Source of the DNA: Clostridium sp. N3C | Lineage (GTDB): Bacteria; Bacillota; Clostridia; Clostridiales; Clostridiaceae | Assembly: GCF_900095445.1 (NCBI RefSeq) | Contig: NZ_FMJL01000015.1 | Coordinates: 1 to 64,000, forward strand | DNA length: 64,000 bases | Direction: 5' to 3' | Shown: positions 36,484 through 45,667 of the stretch, in pieces | Layout of the letters: each line of letters starts with the position of its first letter | Position numbering within the stretch: the first letter of the stretch is position 1 | Made by a program: the position numbers and the translations under genes | Notes under the pieces: model-generated | The model's database searches: none | What the model was told of the DNA's origin: nothing | The model's input: only the letters and a program-made list of their open reading frames with translations

Positions 36484-37644
36484 CTATAAATTCTTTATAA
36501 ACCTTTCAATCCTCTTCAATGCCTCCACTATATTTTCATAGGAAGAAGCATAACAAGCTCTCACAAAGCCCTCTCCACATTCTCCAAAGGCAGTTCCTGG
36601 TACAACTAGCACTCTTTCTTGCTTCAAAAGGCCTTCGCAGAATTCATCAGAGGTTAAACCGGTGGATTTTATTGAAGGAAATACATAGAAGGCTCCTAGA
36701 GGCTCAAAACAACTTAGTCCCATCTTCCTAAATCCATTTACCATAACCCTTCTTCTTCTGTTATATTCCTTAACCATGTCATTTACTTCTCTATCACAGT
36801 TTCTTAAAGCTTCTATAGCTGCAAACTGAGCTGTGGTTGGAGCACACATCAAAGCATATTGATGGATTTTTTTCATTTGCTCTATTAGAATCGGATGTCC
36901 ACATACATAACCTAGTCTCCAACCTGTCATAGCAAAGGCCTTAGAAAAGCCATTAATAACTATAGTTTTGTCCCTTATCTCTGGGAAGCTAGCTATGGAT
37001 ACATGTTTCTCACCATAACTTAATTCTGAATATATTTCATCAGAAATTACTATTAAATCCTTATCTTTTAGCACTTCAACTATGGAAGCTAACTCTTCTC
37101 TTGTCATTATAGATCCTGTTGGATTGTTTGGAAAAGGAATTATAACCACCTTAGTTTTTGGAGTAATGGCTGCTTCCAAAAGCTCTGGGGTCAATTTAAA
37201 TTGATCTTCCTCCCTAAGATTAATTACCTTTGCAGTAGCACCAGTAAAAGCTGTACATCCCTTGTAGGCTACAAAACTTGGTTCAGGAATGATAACTTCA
37301 TCCCCAGGACCTACTAAAGCTCTTAGTGCTATATCAATACCTTCACTACCTCCTACCGTTACTATGATTTCACTAGAAGGATCATAATGCAAATCATATC
37401 TCTTTAAGTAGTTTGCTATTTCTTGACGAAGTTCTACAAATCCTGCATTAGAAGAATAATGAGTTTGACCTTTCTCCAAGGAATATATACCTACTTCTCT
37501 TACCTTCCAAGGAGTTACAAAATCCGGTTCACCAACCCCTAAGGATATAACGTCATCCATTTCATTTACTAGATCAAAGTATTTTCTAATGCCTGATGGC
37601 GGCATATTTTTAACATTATCTCTTATCATATCTTCTATCTTCAT
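36484..37644 (-). CDS. PLP-dependent aminotransferase, class I/II
   Basis: 386-residue fold-type I aminotransferase of the aspartate/PatA-like subgroup. Visible: GVGEPDF near residue 37, YSSNAGFVELR, the PFPNNPTGS block, SDEIYSELSYG, and the PLP-binding Lys in GFSKAFAMTGWRLGY (about residue 236). The C-terminal Arg block is FVRACYASS. The amino donor and acceptor cannot be fixed from sequence. Its start overlaps the end of the Lrp gene by 4 bp, so the two are translationally coupled. Both lie behind a T-box whose specifier I read as AGC (Ser), pointing to a role near serine, glycine or alanine metabolism. Confidence 0.9.
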   Translation of the reverse strand: MKIEDMIRDNVKNMPPSGIRKYFDLVNEMDDVISLGVGEPDFVTPWKVREVGIYSLEKGQTHYSSNAGFVELRQEIANYLKRYDLHYDPSSEIIVTVGGSEGIDIALRALVGPGDEVIIPEPSFVAYKGCTAFTGATAKVINLREEDQFKLTPELLEAAITPKTKVVIIPFPNNPTGSIMTREELASIVEVLKDKDLIVISDEIYSELSYGEKHVSIASFPEIRDKTIVINGFSKAFAMTGWRLGYVCGHPILIEQMKKIHQYALMCAPTTAQFAAIEALRNCDREVNDMVKEYNRRRRVMVNGFRKMGLSCFEPLGAFYVFPSIKSTGLTSDEFCEGLLKQERVLVVPGTAFGECGEGFVRACYASSYENIVEALKRIERFIKNL

Positions 37645-38120
37645 ATAAATATAGCCTCCCTATCGTCCACTGGTTTTTTCTCAAATATTGTACCTTTATC
37701 TTTATACTTCTTTAGTACAAAATGAGTAGCACAGCTTATTACACACTCCTGCGTGGCTAATTTTTCTGCTACAAAGAGGGCTACTTCCTTCATGGTTCTT
37801 CCTTCTACTATAACTGTTAAATCAAAGCCTCCAGACATAAGGTAACAGGCCTTAACCTCTGAAAATCTATATATCCTTTCTGCTACCTTATCAAAACCCT
37901 CTCCTCTTTGTGGAGTAACCTTTACCTCTATAAGGGCAGTTACAGTTTCATCATTCATGTTTTCTCGATTTATCAAAGCTGTATATCCAACAATAACATT
38001 CTGCTTTTCATAATTTTTTATAGCTTCCTCTACTTCTTCCGGTGTTTTCCCCACCATCACCGATATCTCTTCATTGCTAAGTCTACTATTCTTTTCTAGA
38101 ACCTCTAAAATCTCTTCCAT
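37641..38120 (-). CDS. Lrp/AsnC family transcriptional regulator
   Basis: 159 residues. An N-terminal winged helix-turn-helix spans about residues 1-50 (LEVLEKNSRLSNEEISVMVG). A C-terminal RAM ligand-binding domain spans about 65-145 (EVKVTPQRGEGFDKVAERI, SGGFDLTVIVEG). These proteins form octamers or dimers that sense an amino acid and control its metabolism or transport. GGAGG lies 9 nt before the ATG. It is the first gene of a two-gene operon with the aminotransferase. It is unusual in that a regulator gene itself is placed under T-box control. Confidence 0.92.
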   Translation of the reverse strand: MEEILEVLEKNSRLSNEEISVMVGKTPEEVEEAIKNYEKQNVIVGYTALINRENMNDETVTALIEVKVTPQRGEGFDKVAERIYRFSEVKACYLMSGGFDLTVIVEGRTMKEVALFVAEKLATQECVISCATHFVLKKYKDKGTIFEKKPVDDREAIFI

Positions 38121-38167
38121 ACTTTAATACCCTCCTTTTAACAAATAAAGTATTATTCTATTAAAAA

Positions 38168-38435
38168 AACTCCTTCTTCCCAATAAGGGACGAAGGAGTA
38201 TATTCGCGGTACCACCCTAGTTAGTGTCATAAGACACTCTCTCAACCGGAACTAAAATTCCGTGCCTCTATAACGTGAGGTAACGTCTTATTTATTGAAC
38301 ATATATAGGATTATGCTCATTTCTTCATAAGAAACTCCAAGGCTGCTTTCCATAACAGCTAGCTACCGGACTCCCACCAACGCCGGTTCTCTAAAAGCAT
38401 CACTATTACGTACTCTTCCTTATCAATATTTTTGA
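38168..38435 (-). ncRNA. T-box riboswitch leader of the lrp-aminotransferase operon
   Basis: On the minus strand: an AGAGA K-turn element, a Stem I apical stem CCGG/CCGG, the canonical T-box TAGGGTGGTACCGCG (38219-38205), and a terminator stem ACTCCTTC/GAAGGAGT (38169-38199) with a following T7 run. The specifier loop reads GGAA-AGC-A, giving AGC (Ser) at 38347-38345 as the best codon. A one-base shift would give GCA (Ala), so the amino acid is less certain than the class. The terminator lies about 50 nt before the Lrp start codon. Confidence 0.9.
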
Positions 38436-38456
38436 CCTTTTATTACGTTTTTATTA

Positions 38457-38485
38457 ATTATACAGTAAGACTATTGATAAATCAA
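38457..38485 (-). promoter_or_regulatory. promoter of the second T-box transcript
   Basis: -35 TTGATT (38485-38480), 17-bp spacer, -10 TATAAT (38462-38457), just upstream of the T-box. Confidence 0.7.
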
Positions 38486-38577
38486 TAGAGTTTTTTAAAG
38501 TATATCTTCAAACTAATATATATATATGAGTTACTTCCTTTGAATTATTGCTTTTATAGTATAATATCTCTAGCTTT

Positions 38578-39867
38578 TTATGCTCTTATTATAACCGGAA
38601 CATAAGGAAGTTCTATTTCTCCCTCTCTTATATTTATCTTCTTACCATTAACTAGATTTTCATATTCTCCATCCTCTACAGGAAGCTTTATAGTACCATC
38701 TTCAAGGTTTACATTGAAGATTCCAATTAGCTTTTCATGGCCCTTTTCATAGGTTATAACAATAACATCCTTATTATCAACAACTCCTATAGAGTAATTT
38801 CCTTCTGCCATAATAGGCTCTTTCTTTAAGGCCGCTAGTTTCTTTATCATAGACACAAAGTCTTCTTCCATTCCAGCCCAATTTACCTTATCATCATTAA
38901 AGAGATTAGGAATCTTGTCATCTTTTGCTTCTTGTCCGTTAAATATTAAAGCCGCTCCCTTTTGGAAGAACATGTATGCAGTCCATATGTTTAGCTTCTC
39001 ATTATCTGGAATTAGATGCTTAGCCCTTGGCTGATCGTGATTTTCAAGGAATCTTAATTTTACATAGTTATCTGGATATATAACTTCCTGCATGGCCACT
39101 CTGTCTATGTATTCCTTAAGAGTATTCTTGCCTTCCAAATATCCCTTAAAGTAATTATGAACATCATAGTCATAGCATATATCAAAGGCATTATATACTT
39201 CACAGTCAGAATGAGCAACGAAACCTTCCTTTCTAAGGTATGAAATAAAGCTATGTTCCACGCTTTCAGCTAACCAAATAACCTCTGGTTTTACCTTCTT
39301 TACTTCTTCTCGAGCTTTCATCCAAAACTCTATTGGAACTAAAGGTGCCACATCACATCTAAAGCCATCTACTCCTATTTCTGCCCAATACTTTAAGGTA
39401 TCAATTTGATAAGTCCATAAATCCTTGTTGTTGTAGTCTAAATCTACTATATCACTCCAATCTCCAACCTTGTTACCTCTTTTTCCATCTGGTTTAATAT
39501 AAAAATATTCTGGATGGTTTCCTACAAGCCAGGAATCTGGAGATGTATGATTGTAAACCACATCTATCATTACCTTCATGCCTAATTGATGAATTTTATC
39601 TACTAGTCTTTTAAAATCCTCTAAGGTACCATATTCAGGGTTAATTGCTCTATAATCCTTTATAGCATAAGGTGAACCAAGTATACCCTTTCTATTAACC
39701 TCTCCAATAGGATGAATAGGCATAAACCACACTATGTCCGTACCTAGGTCCTTAATCCTCTGCAAATCTTCCTCTATATCTATAAATTTACCATTCTTAC
39801 CATAATTTCTAACATAAACAGAATAAATTACGGCATTTCTTAGCTTTTTAGATGTATCTAAAGCCAT
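38578..39867 (-). CDS. alpha-amylase family glycoside hydrolase (GH13)
   Basis: 429 residues, no signal peptide, hence intracellular. GH13 motifs in order: DVVYNH (region I), GFRCDVAPLVP with the nucleophile Asp (region II), VIWLAES with the acid/base Glu (region III), and FLENHDQPR with the third carboxylate (region IV). A small beta domain ends the protein. It likely hydrolyses maltodextrin or another alpha-glucoside in the cytoplasm. The specificity is unknown, as the region II sequence does not match a well-defined subfamily I can name. It is a single gene with GGAGTG before the ATG. Confidence 0.9.
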   Translation of the reverse strand: MALDTSKKLRNAVIYSVYVRNYGKNGKFIDIEEDLQRIKDLGTDIVWFMPIHPIGEVNRKGILGSPYAIKDYRAINPEYGTLEDFKRLVDKIHQLGMKVMIDVVYNHTSPDSWLVGNHPEYFYIKPDGKRGNKVGDWSDIVDLDYNNKDLWTYQIDTLKYWAEIGVDGFRCDVAPLVPIEFWMKAREEVKKVKPEVIWLAESVEHSFISYLRKEGFVAHSDCEVYNAFDICYDYDVHNYFKGYLEGKNTLKEYIDRVAMQEVIYPDNYVKLRFLENHDQPRAKHLIPDNEKLNIWTAYMFFQKGAALIFNGQEAKDDKIPNLFNDDKVNWAGMEEDFVSMIKKLAALKKEPIMAEGNYSIGVVDNKDVIVITYEKGHEKLIGIFNVNLEDGTIKLPVEDGEYENLVNGKKINIREGEIELPYVPVIIRA

Positions 39868-39974
39868 AGAATCACTCCTTCCTAGTATAATTATATCAAC
39901 CTACTCAATAAAAATCACTAACTTTTGGAAGGTAGTATTGAAAAAATGTAAACATTTTAAAAATCTAACTGCAA

Positions 39975-41504
39975 CTATTTATTAATTTTTTTAAGAGGTT
40001 TCAAAGCAGGTCCTTCTATTACATTACCCTGTATATCATAGCGTGAACCATGGCAAGGACAATCCCAAGTTCTTTCAGCATTATTCCACTGTACTTCACA
40101 CCCCATATGTCTACAGGTGGTATCAACAAAGTGTACGCATCCTTGTTGATCCTTATAGGCTCCTATCTTGTTTCCTTCAGAATTTATAATCTTTGCTGTA
40201 TCCGGCGCTAGGTCCTCCGAAGTTTCTGGTACAGCTTTAAGCTTGCCCTTAATAAACTCTTTAGCTATCATAGCTCCTTCCTTTACTAAGTTTCGTAAAG
40301 ATGGATCTGCTACAAATCTAGAAGGTGTAAATAATTCTATCCAAGGACTTTCCTTCTTTACTATCATATCCCTTATTAGTATCGCAGCCATAGACCCAGT
40401 GGTCATCCCCCACTTTTTAAAGCCTGTTGCAACAAAAACATTAGGTTTTCCTTGAGCCAAATAGCCAATGTATGGAACATCATCCAAGGTTGTCAAATCT
40501 TGTGTAGACCATCTGTACAAAATTTCATTTATTCCATAATTCTGCTCCACAAAATCTCTAAGAGCCTCATAGTGAACCATTGTATTACTATCCTGGCCTG
40601 TAATATGATGCTCTCCAGAAACAAGAACTATCTTTTCTCCATTAATAGGAGTGTATCTTAAAGAACGTTTAGGATCTTCTGCGCTTATATACATTCCTTC
40701 TTCAAAGTTCTTCTTTGTTTTTACTGCTAAAACATAGGACCTAGAAGAAAACATTCTTGCAAAGTACATGCCATACCCGTCATAAAAGGGAAAATGACTA
40801 GCAATTACTGCATAATTGCTATGAACTTTTATTCCGTCTTCTAAAGTTGTAACTAAGCTTTTATTTTCTACAGGACTATGTTCAATATTTAAGGCTCTTG
40901 TAGATTCATATATACATTGTTCCTTACTGTTCAGCAAATTGCATAAGGCTATTAAATACTTTCTAGGATGAAACATAGCCTGATCCTGAAAGCATATTGC
41001 GGCTTGCACCTTAAAGGGCAAGGGTACAGTATCCAGATACTGTGCATTAAGCCCAAGCTCTTGAGCAGTTTTCACTTCATCCTCTATGGCTTTTACATAG
41101 CTTTCTGATTGAGTATACACATAGCTATTTTGTGCCACAAAATCACAATCTATTTTATGCTCATTTATCAGATCCTTTATTAATTGCAAGCCTGCCTTAT
41201 TAGCTTCACCATATATCCTAGCCTTTTCCTCTCCAAAGTGGAGCTTTAGCTTGTCATATATAAGACCATGTTGAATAGTAATCTTTGCTGTGGTATAACC
41301 GGTAGTTCCTGATAGGATCTTATCTGAATCTACCACCGCCACCTTAAGCCCTTCCTTTTGCAGCAAATAGGCTGTGGTTATACCGGTAATTCCTGCCCCT
41401 ATTACTAGCACATCCACCGCAATATCATTTTCTAGTACAGGATACTCCTGAGCTTTTATAGAATCTATCCAATAACTACTCGAAAAATTAGGTATAGTTG
41501 CCAC
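39975..41504 (-). CDS. FAD-dependent oxidoreductase with C-terminal Rieske domain
   Basis: 509 residues. An N-terminal DAO-type FAD domain starts with VDVLVIGAGITGITTAYLL (Rossmann GxGxxG) and covers about 400 residues. The C-terminal 80 residues form a Rieske [2Fe-2S] domain with CRHMGCEV and CPCHGSRYD, so both Cys-His pairs are complete. Related proteins are annotated as amine or glycine/gamma-glutamylputrescine-type oxidases, but the substrate is unknown. The start is a GTG at 41504 with AAGGAGG 7 nt upstream. The GTG lies in the stem of a perfect 14-bp inverted repeat and the ribosome binding site in its loop. Confidence 0.9.
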   Translation of the reverse strand: MATIPNFSSSYWIDSIKAQEYPVLENDIAVDVLVIGAGITGITTAYLLQKEGLKVAVVDSDKILSGTTGYTTAKITIQHGLIYDKLKLHFGEEKARIYGEANKAGLQLIKDLINEHKIDCDFVAQNSYVYTQSESYVKAIEDEVKTAQELGLNAQYLDTVPLPFKVQAAICFQDQAMFHPRKYLIALCNLLNSKEQCIYESTRALNIEHSPVENKSLVTTLEDGIKVHSNYAVIASHFPFYDGYGMYFARMFSSRSYVLAVKTKKNFEEGMYISAEDPKRSLRYTPINGEKIVLVSGEHHITGQDSNTMVHYEALRDFVEQNYGINEILYRWSTQDLTTLDDVPYIGYLAQGKPNVFVATGFKKWGMTTGSMAAILIRDMIVKKESPWIELFTPSRFVADPSLRNLVKEGAMIAKEFIKGKLKAVPETSEDLAPDTAKIINSEGNKIGAYKDQQGCVHFVDTTCRHMGCEVQWNNAERTWDCPCHGSRYDIQGNVIEGPALKPLKKINK

Positions 41505-41544
41505 AATAAAACCTCCTTACAATTTATATCTTTTATTGTGGCAA
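41498..41544 (-). promoter_or_regulatory. perfect 14-bp inverted repeat enclosing the ribosome binding site and start codon
   Basis: Arms 41498-41511 and 41531-41544 are exact complements with a 19-nt loop. On the minus-strand RNA the 3' arm contains the GTG start codon (41504-41502), and the loop carries AAGGAGG. It could be a translation switch, or in DNA an operator. Confidence 0.75.
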
Positions 41545-41581
41545 TAATCTGGTAATTATATGCATGCAGAAGGAAACTTCA

Positions 41582-42076
41582 CTACTTATCCTTTTTCTGC
41601 AAGAGCTCCCTTGGTATATGGCAGTAACCATTAGGATTCTTCTCCAAGTACTTTTGATGATATTCCTCTGCTTCATAAAAGTTTTCTAGTGGCTTTATTT
41701 CAGTAACAATCTTCTTATCATATTTTTGCTGTTCCATATTCCTAGATTCTATTATTGTATCTAAATCCCCTTTATCTATATAATAAATTCCAGTTCTATA
41801 TTGACTACCTATATCATGTCCCTGTCGATTTAAAATGGTAGGATCTATTACTGCCCAAAAGGCTTCCAATAACTTTTCTAAAGTTAGCACCTTTTCATCA
41901 TATTCAACGTAACAGCTTTCTGCGTAACCGGTATTGTTTTGACATACCATTTCATAGGTTGGATTAGCCACATGACCGTTAGCATAACCAACCTTTGTAT
42001 TGATAATTCCCTCCAAGGTATTTATATAAGCTTCAACACCCCAAAAACATCCTCCTGCCAATACTATCTTCTTCAT
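41582..42076 (-). CDS. msrA: peptide methionine sulfoxide reductase MsrA
   Basis: 164-residue enzyme reducing the S-epimer of methionine sulfoxide in proteins. The catalytic motif GGCFWG is at the N-terminus, followed by [21 protein letters not shown] and the conserved [14 protein letters not shown] and [18 protein letters not shown] lies 8 nt before the ATG at 42076; an upstream GTG at 42085 overlaps that site. It follows the 565-residue pRiA4b-like gene by 24 bp, suggesting one transcript. No msrB is adjacent. Confidence 0.95.
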   Translation of the reverse strand: MKKIVLAGGCFWGVEAYINTLEGIINTKVGYANGHVANPTYEMVCQNNTGYAESCYVEYDEKVLTLEKLLEAFWAVIDPTILNRQGHDIGSQYRTGIYYIDKGDLDTIIESRNMEQQKYDKKIVTEIKPLENFYEAEEYHQKYLEKNPNGYCHIPRELLQKKDK

Positions 42077-42100
42077 CTTATCCACTCCTGCTTTTATTAA

Positions 42101-43798
42101 TTATTTTCTGTTTGCTATTATTCTAGGATATTCCGCTCCCTTTTCCAAAGGTTCTACTCCTAAAAACTCAATTTCAAAACTAATTTTCTTATCGAAGTCG
42201 TATATCAAAAGGAACTTTTGCCCTACAATTAATCTTAGTTCATAAAGCTTTATATTTGCTGCTGTCATTTCACTATCAATTTCCGCTGGGCTTGGAATTT
42301 CATAATCCCTATCAAAAGGTTTATTATTCATAAAAAAGGAATATAAGTATTCAAAATCTAAATTGTATCCCTCTTCCACAATATCACGTATTTGTGATAT
42401 TGTTTGTGATCCCTTTAATTGGACGGTTATGTACTTTCGCTTATGAGCAGTATTTTTTATTTTAAAAACATAAGCACGATTTCTGTTGGTTATAACTTCA
42501 TCACCTTCAGAGGCTGGTATATTTAGCTCTGCTTTAGATTTTACCTTTCTAACAGGTTTACCATTAAAATAAGTTGCTGCTATATCTATGGGAGGTTCCT
42601 CTGCTATGTCAAGCCACTCATGTAAAGGATTTATAACTTGGTATTGGTATATATCCTCAAGGGTCTGCATATAGTCTATTTTCGTGTCTAAATCCTGAAA
42701 CTGATGCTTTGCCTTGTTACCATCAAGAATAATATTTTCACCAAGCACCGTCAAATCAAATCCATTAGGCATTATAAAATATAATTTAATTAAAGGCACA
42801 TTACTATGTTCTGCCTGATATAGTTCATAAAAATGGGTAGCTGCAGAATAGTTGTGTATGTATATTGGTTGTAACACTTGCAAATAATAACCTAAAGGAG
42901 TGGTTATATAGGCATCAAACGCAAAGGCCAATTCCATTCTAATGGCAAGGGCCATGATGGACTCTTTAGGTAGAGCTTCTATATCTATATCACCAATACT
43001 TTCAAAATCAAGCTTCTCCAATTCCTGGAAGTCCACAACAATATTATACTTTCCCATAATATTGCTAAGGTACTCATTTAAATCTATACCATCCCTTATC
43101 ATTTTTCTTAAAGAGCTTATACTAAAGGAGCTCCTATCTAATGGAAATAGCTCACACATTTGCTTTGAAGCAATAGATACAACTGCCTCTATTATTCTTT
43201 TTAGCTGTTCTCTCTTAGATAAATTAAAAAACACCTCCATATTCCTGGTTACTGCCATAGCTCTATGTACTCCTATAGAGGGCATCTTTTTCAACAATCC
43301 AAGTTCATAGGAGGTGTTAGTTAAAAAGGTTACATAAAAAATTTCTTTAAAGGTTAAAGAATCTATGATTTTCTCTCTTTCCTCATCTAACAGCAAACCC
43401 TTTTCATCTACTCCAATATCTGGCCTGCAGTTGTTCATAAAATTCTCTAAATCTTTTAATACAGGATGATCCTCCACTGAAAAAATTACAAACTCCTGAT
43501 GAAAATCTGTAAGTTTTTTTCTTGTATATATAGGTCTTGCTATAGGAAGAACCACTAATTCTTCATCATACTTTTCCTTAATCTGCATATTTATTAAATT
43601 CGCTGGACTTAGAGAAGTATGAGAAATAAGGGCTGAATAATACCAGATTCTATAACAATAGGGCATAGCTTTCAAAACAGACTTTCTTTCCTCTGAATTT
43701 AAAAACTCATAGTTATTAAAAAATTCCCTCTTATAAAATTCAAATACTTTATTAATGGTCTCTGTTTGCTGACAATACTGTTCAATATAATTATCCAT
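42101..43798 (-). CDS. unknown protein with C-terminal pRiA4b ORF-3-like domain
   Basis: 565 residues, soluble, no signal peptide. The first 430 residues are mostly helical and I recognise no family. The last 125 residues resemble the plasmid pRiA4b ORF-3 (PRiA4_ORF3) domain: ITVQLKGSQTISQIRDIVEEG, YLYSFFMNNKPFD, and YELRLIVGQKFLLIYDFDKKISFEIEF. The usual Trp-rich core of that domain (WRR, DFGDxW) is not conserved, so it is divergent. It precedes msrA in an apparent operon. The function is unknown; a link to protein repair or stress is only suggested by the neighbour. Confidence 0.65.
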   Translation of the reverse strand: MDNYIEQYCQQTETINKVFEFYKREFFNNYEFLNSEERKSVLKAMPYCYRIWYYSALISHTSLSPANLINMQIKEKYDEELVVLPIARPIYTRKKLTDFHQEFVIFSVEDHPVLKDLENFMNNCRPDIGVDEKGLLLDEEREKIIDSLTFKEIFYVTFLTNTSYELGLLKKMPSIGVHRAMAVTRNMEVFFNLSKREQLKRIIEAVVSIASKQMCELFPLDRSSFSISSLRKMIRDGIDLNEYLSNIMGKYNIVVDFQELEKLDFESIGDIDIEALPKESIMALAIRMELAFAFDAYITTPLGYYLQVLQPIYIHNYSAATHFYELYQAEHSNVPLIKLYFIMPNGFDLTVLGENIILDGNKAKHQFQDLDTKIDYMQTLEDIYQYQVINPLHEWLDIAEEPPIDIAATYFNGKPVRKVKSKAELNIPASEGDEVITNRNRAYVFKIKNTAHKRKYITVQLKGSQTISQIRDIVEEGYNLDFEYLYSFFMNNKPFDRDYEIPSPAEIDSEMTAANIKLYELRLIVGQKFLLIYDFDKKISFEIEFLGVEPLEKGAEYPRIIANRK

Positions 43799-43880
43799 TT
43801 AATGCATCCTTTCCCTTAAACTAAAAAAATTTTACCGCAACCAACACGGTTATGCAATATTAGACAAGCATATTTTATCC

Positions 43881-45110
43881 TTAATAATGACCTTCTACTT
43901 TTTTCTTTCTCATGCTTCTATTAAGAACAAGCATACATAGTGAAGCTGACGCCATAATTATGGTTATGACAGTCCATACCGCCCTTGTTGAAATATAATC
44001 TAATAAAATACCTATTATAAACGGTCCTGTAGCAAAACCGGCACCATAGATAATTTGAAAAATTCCACTTACTCGACCTCTGTATTGTGGAGGGGTCATA
44101 CCAGATATAAAGGCATTATTATTTACGGTAATCATAGTTTCTCCAAAGGTCATTACAATTATAGATAAATAAAACATGGAAAGGGGTGCAACGAATATTA
44201 ATATTGCAAAGGATAAGGTATAAAGTAAACCTCCCTGAGCTATTGACTTAGTAGGTTTGCTTTTTATGGTTATTCTAGTCATAATGGGTGTTAATATTAA
44301 AATTAGCACTCCATTTAATCCTTCCATAGTACCATAATACTTTGCTCCATTTTCAGGGAATAATTCTACCACATGAATTGGCAAAGTAAAGGCCAATTGG
44401 GAAAAGGCAAAATTATAAAAAAATAGTATACCGGAGAAAATTAAAATATATTTATTGCTTAATAAAAACTGAAATACATTTGCTTTACTGTCAATATTAT
44501 TTTGATCATTAACTTCATCTTTTCTTTGGACTTTGTTAAGTTGAATGTTGGGAATAAATATTGCTACTAGTATTACGGATATAACAGTGCTAATTGCATC
44601 AATGACAAAAACCAAGTAAAGGTAATTTCTAAATAGAAAGCCACCTAGTACAGGAGCAATAGAAAAGCCTAAATTATGTCCCATAAAGGTTAAGGTAAAG
44701 GATCTCTTTCTATTATCTTCATTTGTCAAATCTGCCAATAAAGCATCATATGCTGGTAATGAAGCCGCTAATAGGGCTGAACCCAACATTAGCAAATATA
44801 CTACTAGCATAGAAGGTCTTATAAAACCACAGGTCATAAACACTAAAGCCGCTAGGCTATGAAATATTATTATAACCTTTTTTCTCCCAATACTATCTGC
44901 TAGTCTACCTCCAAATAGCAGTCCCGGTACAAAACATACATTCAGCATTAACATATAAAAGCCTGCTTGAGTACTACTTAAACCAATCTTTTCTGTCAAA
45001 ATTAATGTTAAAAGGGGCATTATAAAGTTACCTAACCCATTAATAGTCTTTGCTGCTGCTAAAACATAAACTTCCTTCGGTAAATGAAGATATTCTCTAA
45101 AGATTTTCAT
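43881..45110 (-). CDS. MFS family transporter
   Basis: 409 residues with twelve predicted membrane helices and the MFS motif GRLADSIGRKKVI between helices 2 and 3, with a related basic loop in the second half. The N-terminal sequence LPKEVYVLAAAKTINGLGNF is typical of the drug/proton antiporter (DHA) group. The substrate is unknown. The ATG at 45110 is favoured because AAGGAG lies 11 nt upstream; the ATG at 45119 is only 2 nt from it. It is monocistronic, with its promoter expected in 45111-45455. Confidence 0.88.
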   Translation of the reverse strand: MKIFREYLHLPKEVYVLAAAKTINGLGNFIMPLLTLILTEKIGLSSTQAGFYMLMLNVCFVPGLLFGGRLADSIGRKKVIIIFHSLAALVFMTCGFIRPSMLVVYLLMLGSALLAASLPAYDALLADLTNEDNRKRSFTLTFMGHNLGFSIAPVLGGFLFRNYLYLVFVIDAISTVISVILVAIFIPNIQLNKVQRKDEVNDQNNIDSKANVFQFLLSNKYILIFSGILFFYNFAFSQLAFTLPIHVVELFPENGAKYYGTMEGLNGVLILILTPIMTRITIKSKPTKSIAQGGLLYTLSFAILIFVAPLSMFYLSIIVMTFGETMITVNNNAFISGMTPPQYRGRVSGIFQIIYGAGFATGPFIIGILLDYISTRAVWTVITIIMASASLCMLVLNRSMRKKKVEGHY

Positions 45111-45455
45111 AGCTACCATATCTCCTTATACTTTTACTATATTTATTTTGTGCATTATTTTTTAAAGGACACATAGAAAATATTTCATTAAAATACTGAT
45201 GTCTCATTACACCATAAAGTAAAATGTTTATTACAATTCCAACTTAATGTTCCAATATATTTTTAAATTGCAAATAATTATATATAGTGTATACATTATA
45301 TTTTATTCCGATGGATATTTCTATAGAAAATTATCAAAATACTGCCAAGGCAGAAGGTTAAAGTAGCCAGAATCACTATATAAGTAATACACTTTTTTCA
45401 ATCATATATTTTAAAATAAGATACAGGTTTAATTAAATATTATTTCCATTAGAAA
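45111..45455. other. intergenic region upstream of the MFS gene
   Basis: About 345 bp. It must contain the MFS promoter. I see no convincing coding sequence: a short plus-strand frame near 45311-45360 has no ribosome binding site. No RNA motif was recognised. Confidence 0.4.
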
Positions 45456-45482
45456 AGCCTTTATCTCAAAGGGATAAAGGCT
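45456..45482 (-). terminator. terminator after the small peptide genes
   Basis: A 10-bp perfect stem (AGCCTTTATC with GATAAAGGCT) and a 7-nt loop. TTTTC follows on the minus strand, 23 nt beyond the stop of the 32-residue peptide gene. Confidence 0.75.
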
Positions 45483-45505
45483 CTTACATAAAAAACTTGC
45501 TCTAT

Positions 45506-45604
45506 CTAATAAATCCCTCTTCCGCAACCAGCGCAAGATAGGAAGAATAATGCGATTATAAATAATATTTCATTACTTACTTGTTTATCTGCATGTCTAC
45601 TCAT
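45506..45604 (-). CDS. 32-residue hydrophobic peptide, possibly sporulation-related
   Basis: It starts ATG (45604) with a strong GGAGG 7 nt upstream. It encodes a short polar N-terminus (MSRHADKQVSNE), a hydrophobic stretch of about 12 residues (ILFIIALFFL) and a Cys/Gly-rich end (SCAGCGRGIY). The size, single hydrophobic segment and tandem arrangement resemble YjcZ-type small sporulation membrane proteins, but I cannot assign a family. It lies 63 bp downstream of a second peptide gene and before a terminator. It could be missed by automatic annotation owing to length. Confidence 0.7.
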   Translation of the reverse strand: MSRHADKQVSNEILFIIALFFLSCAGCGRGIY

Positions 45605-45667
45605 AGTTAAACCTCCTTATTAATCCTCTAATTTGGTTTATTACTTTCTAATTAGTTATTCTAAATC

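Noticed and set aside
45311-45361. Plus-strand ATG frame of 16 codons in the region upstream of the MFS gene
   Set aside because: No ribosome binding site, and the stop comes after 16 codons. A one-base shift would lengthen it, but no family could be recognised.
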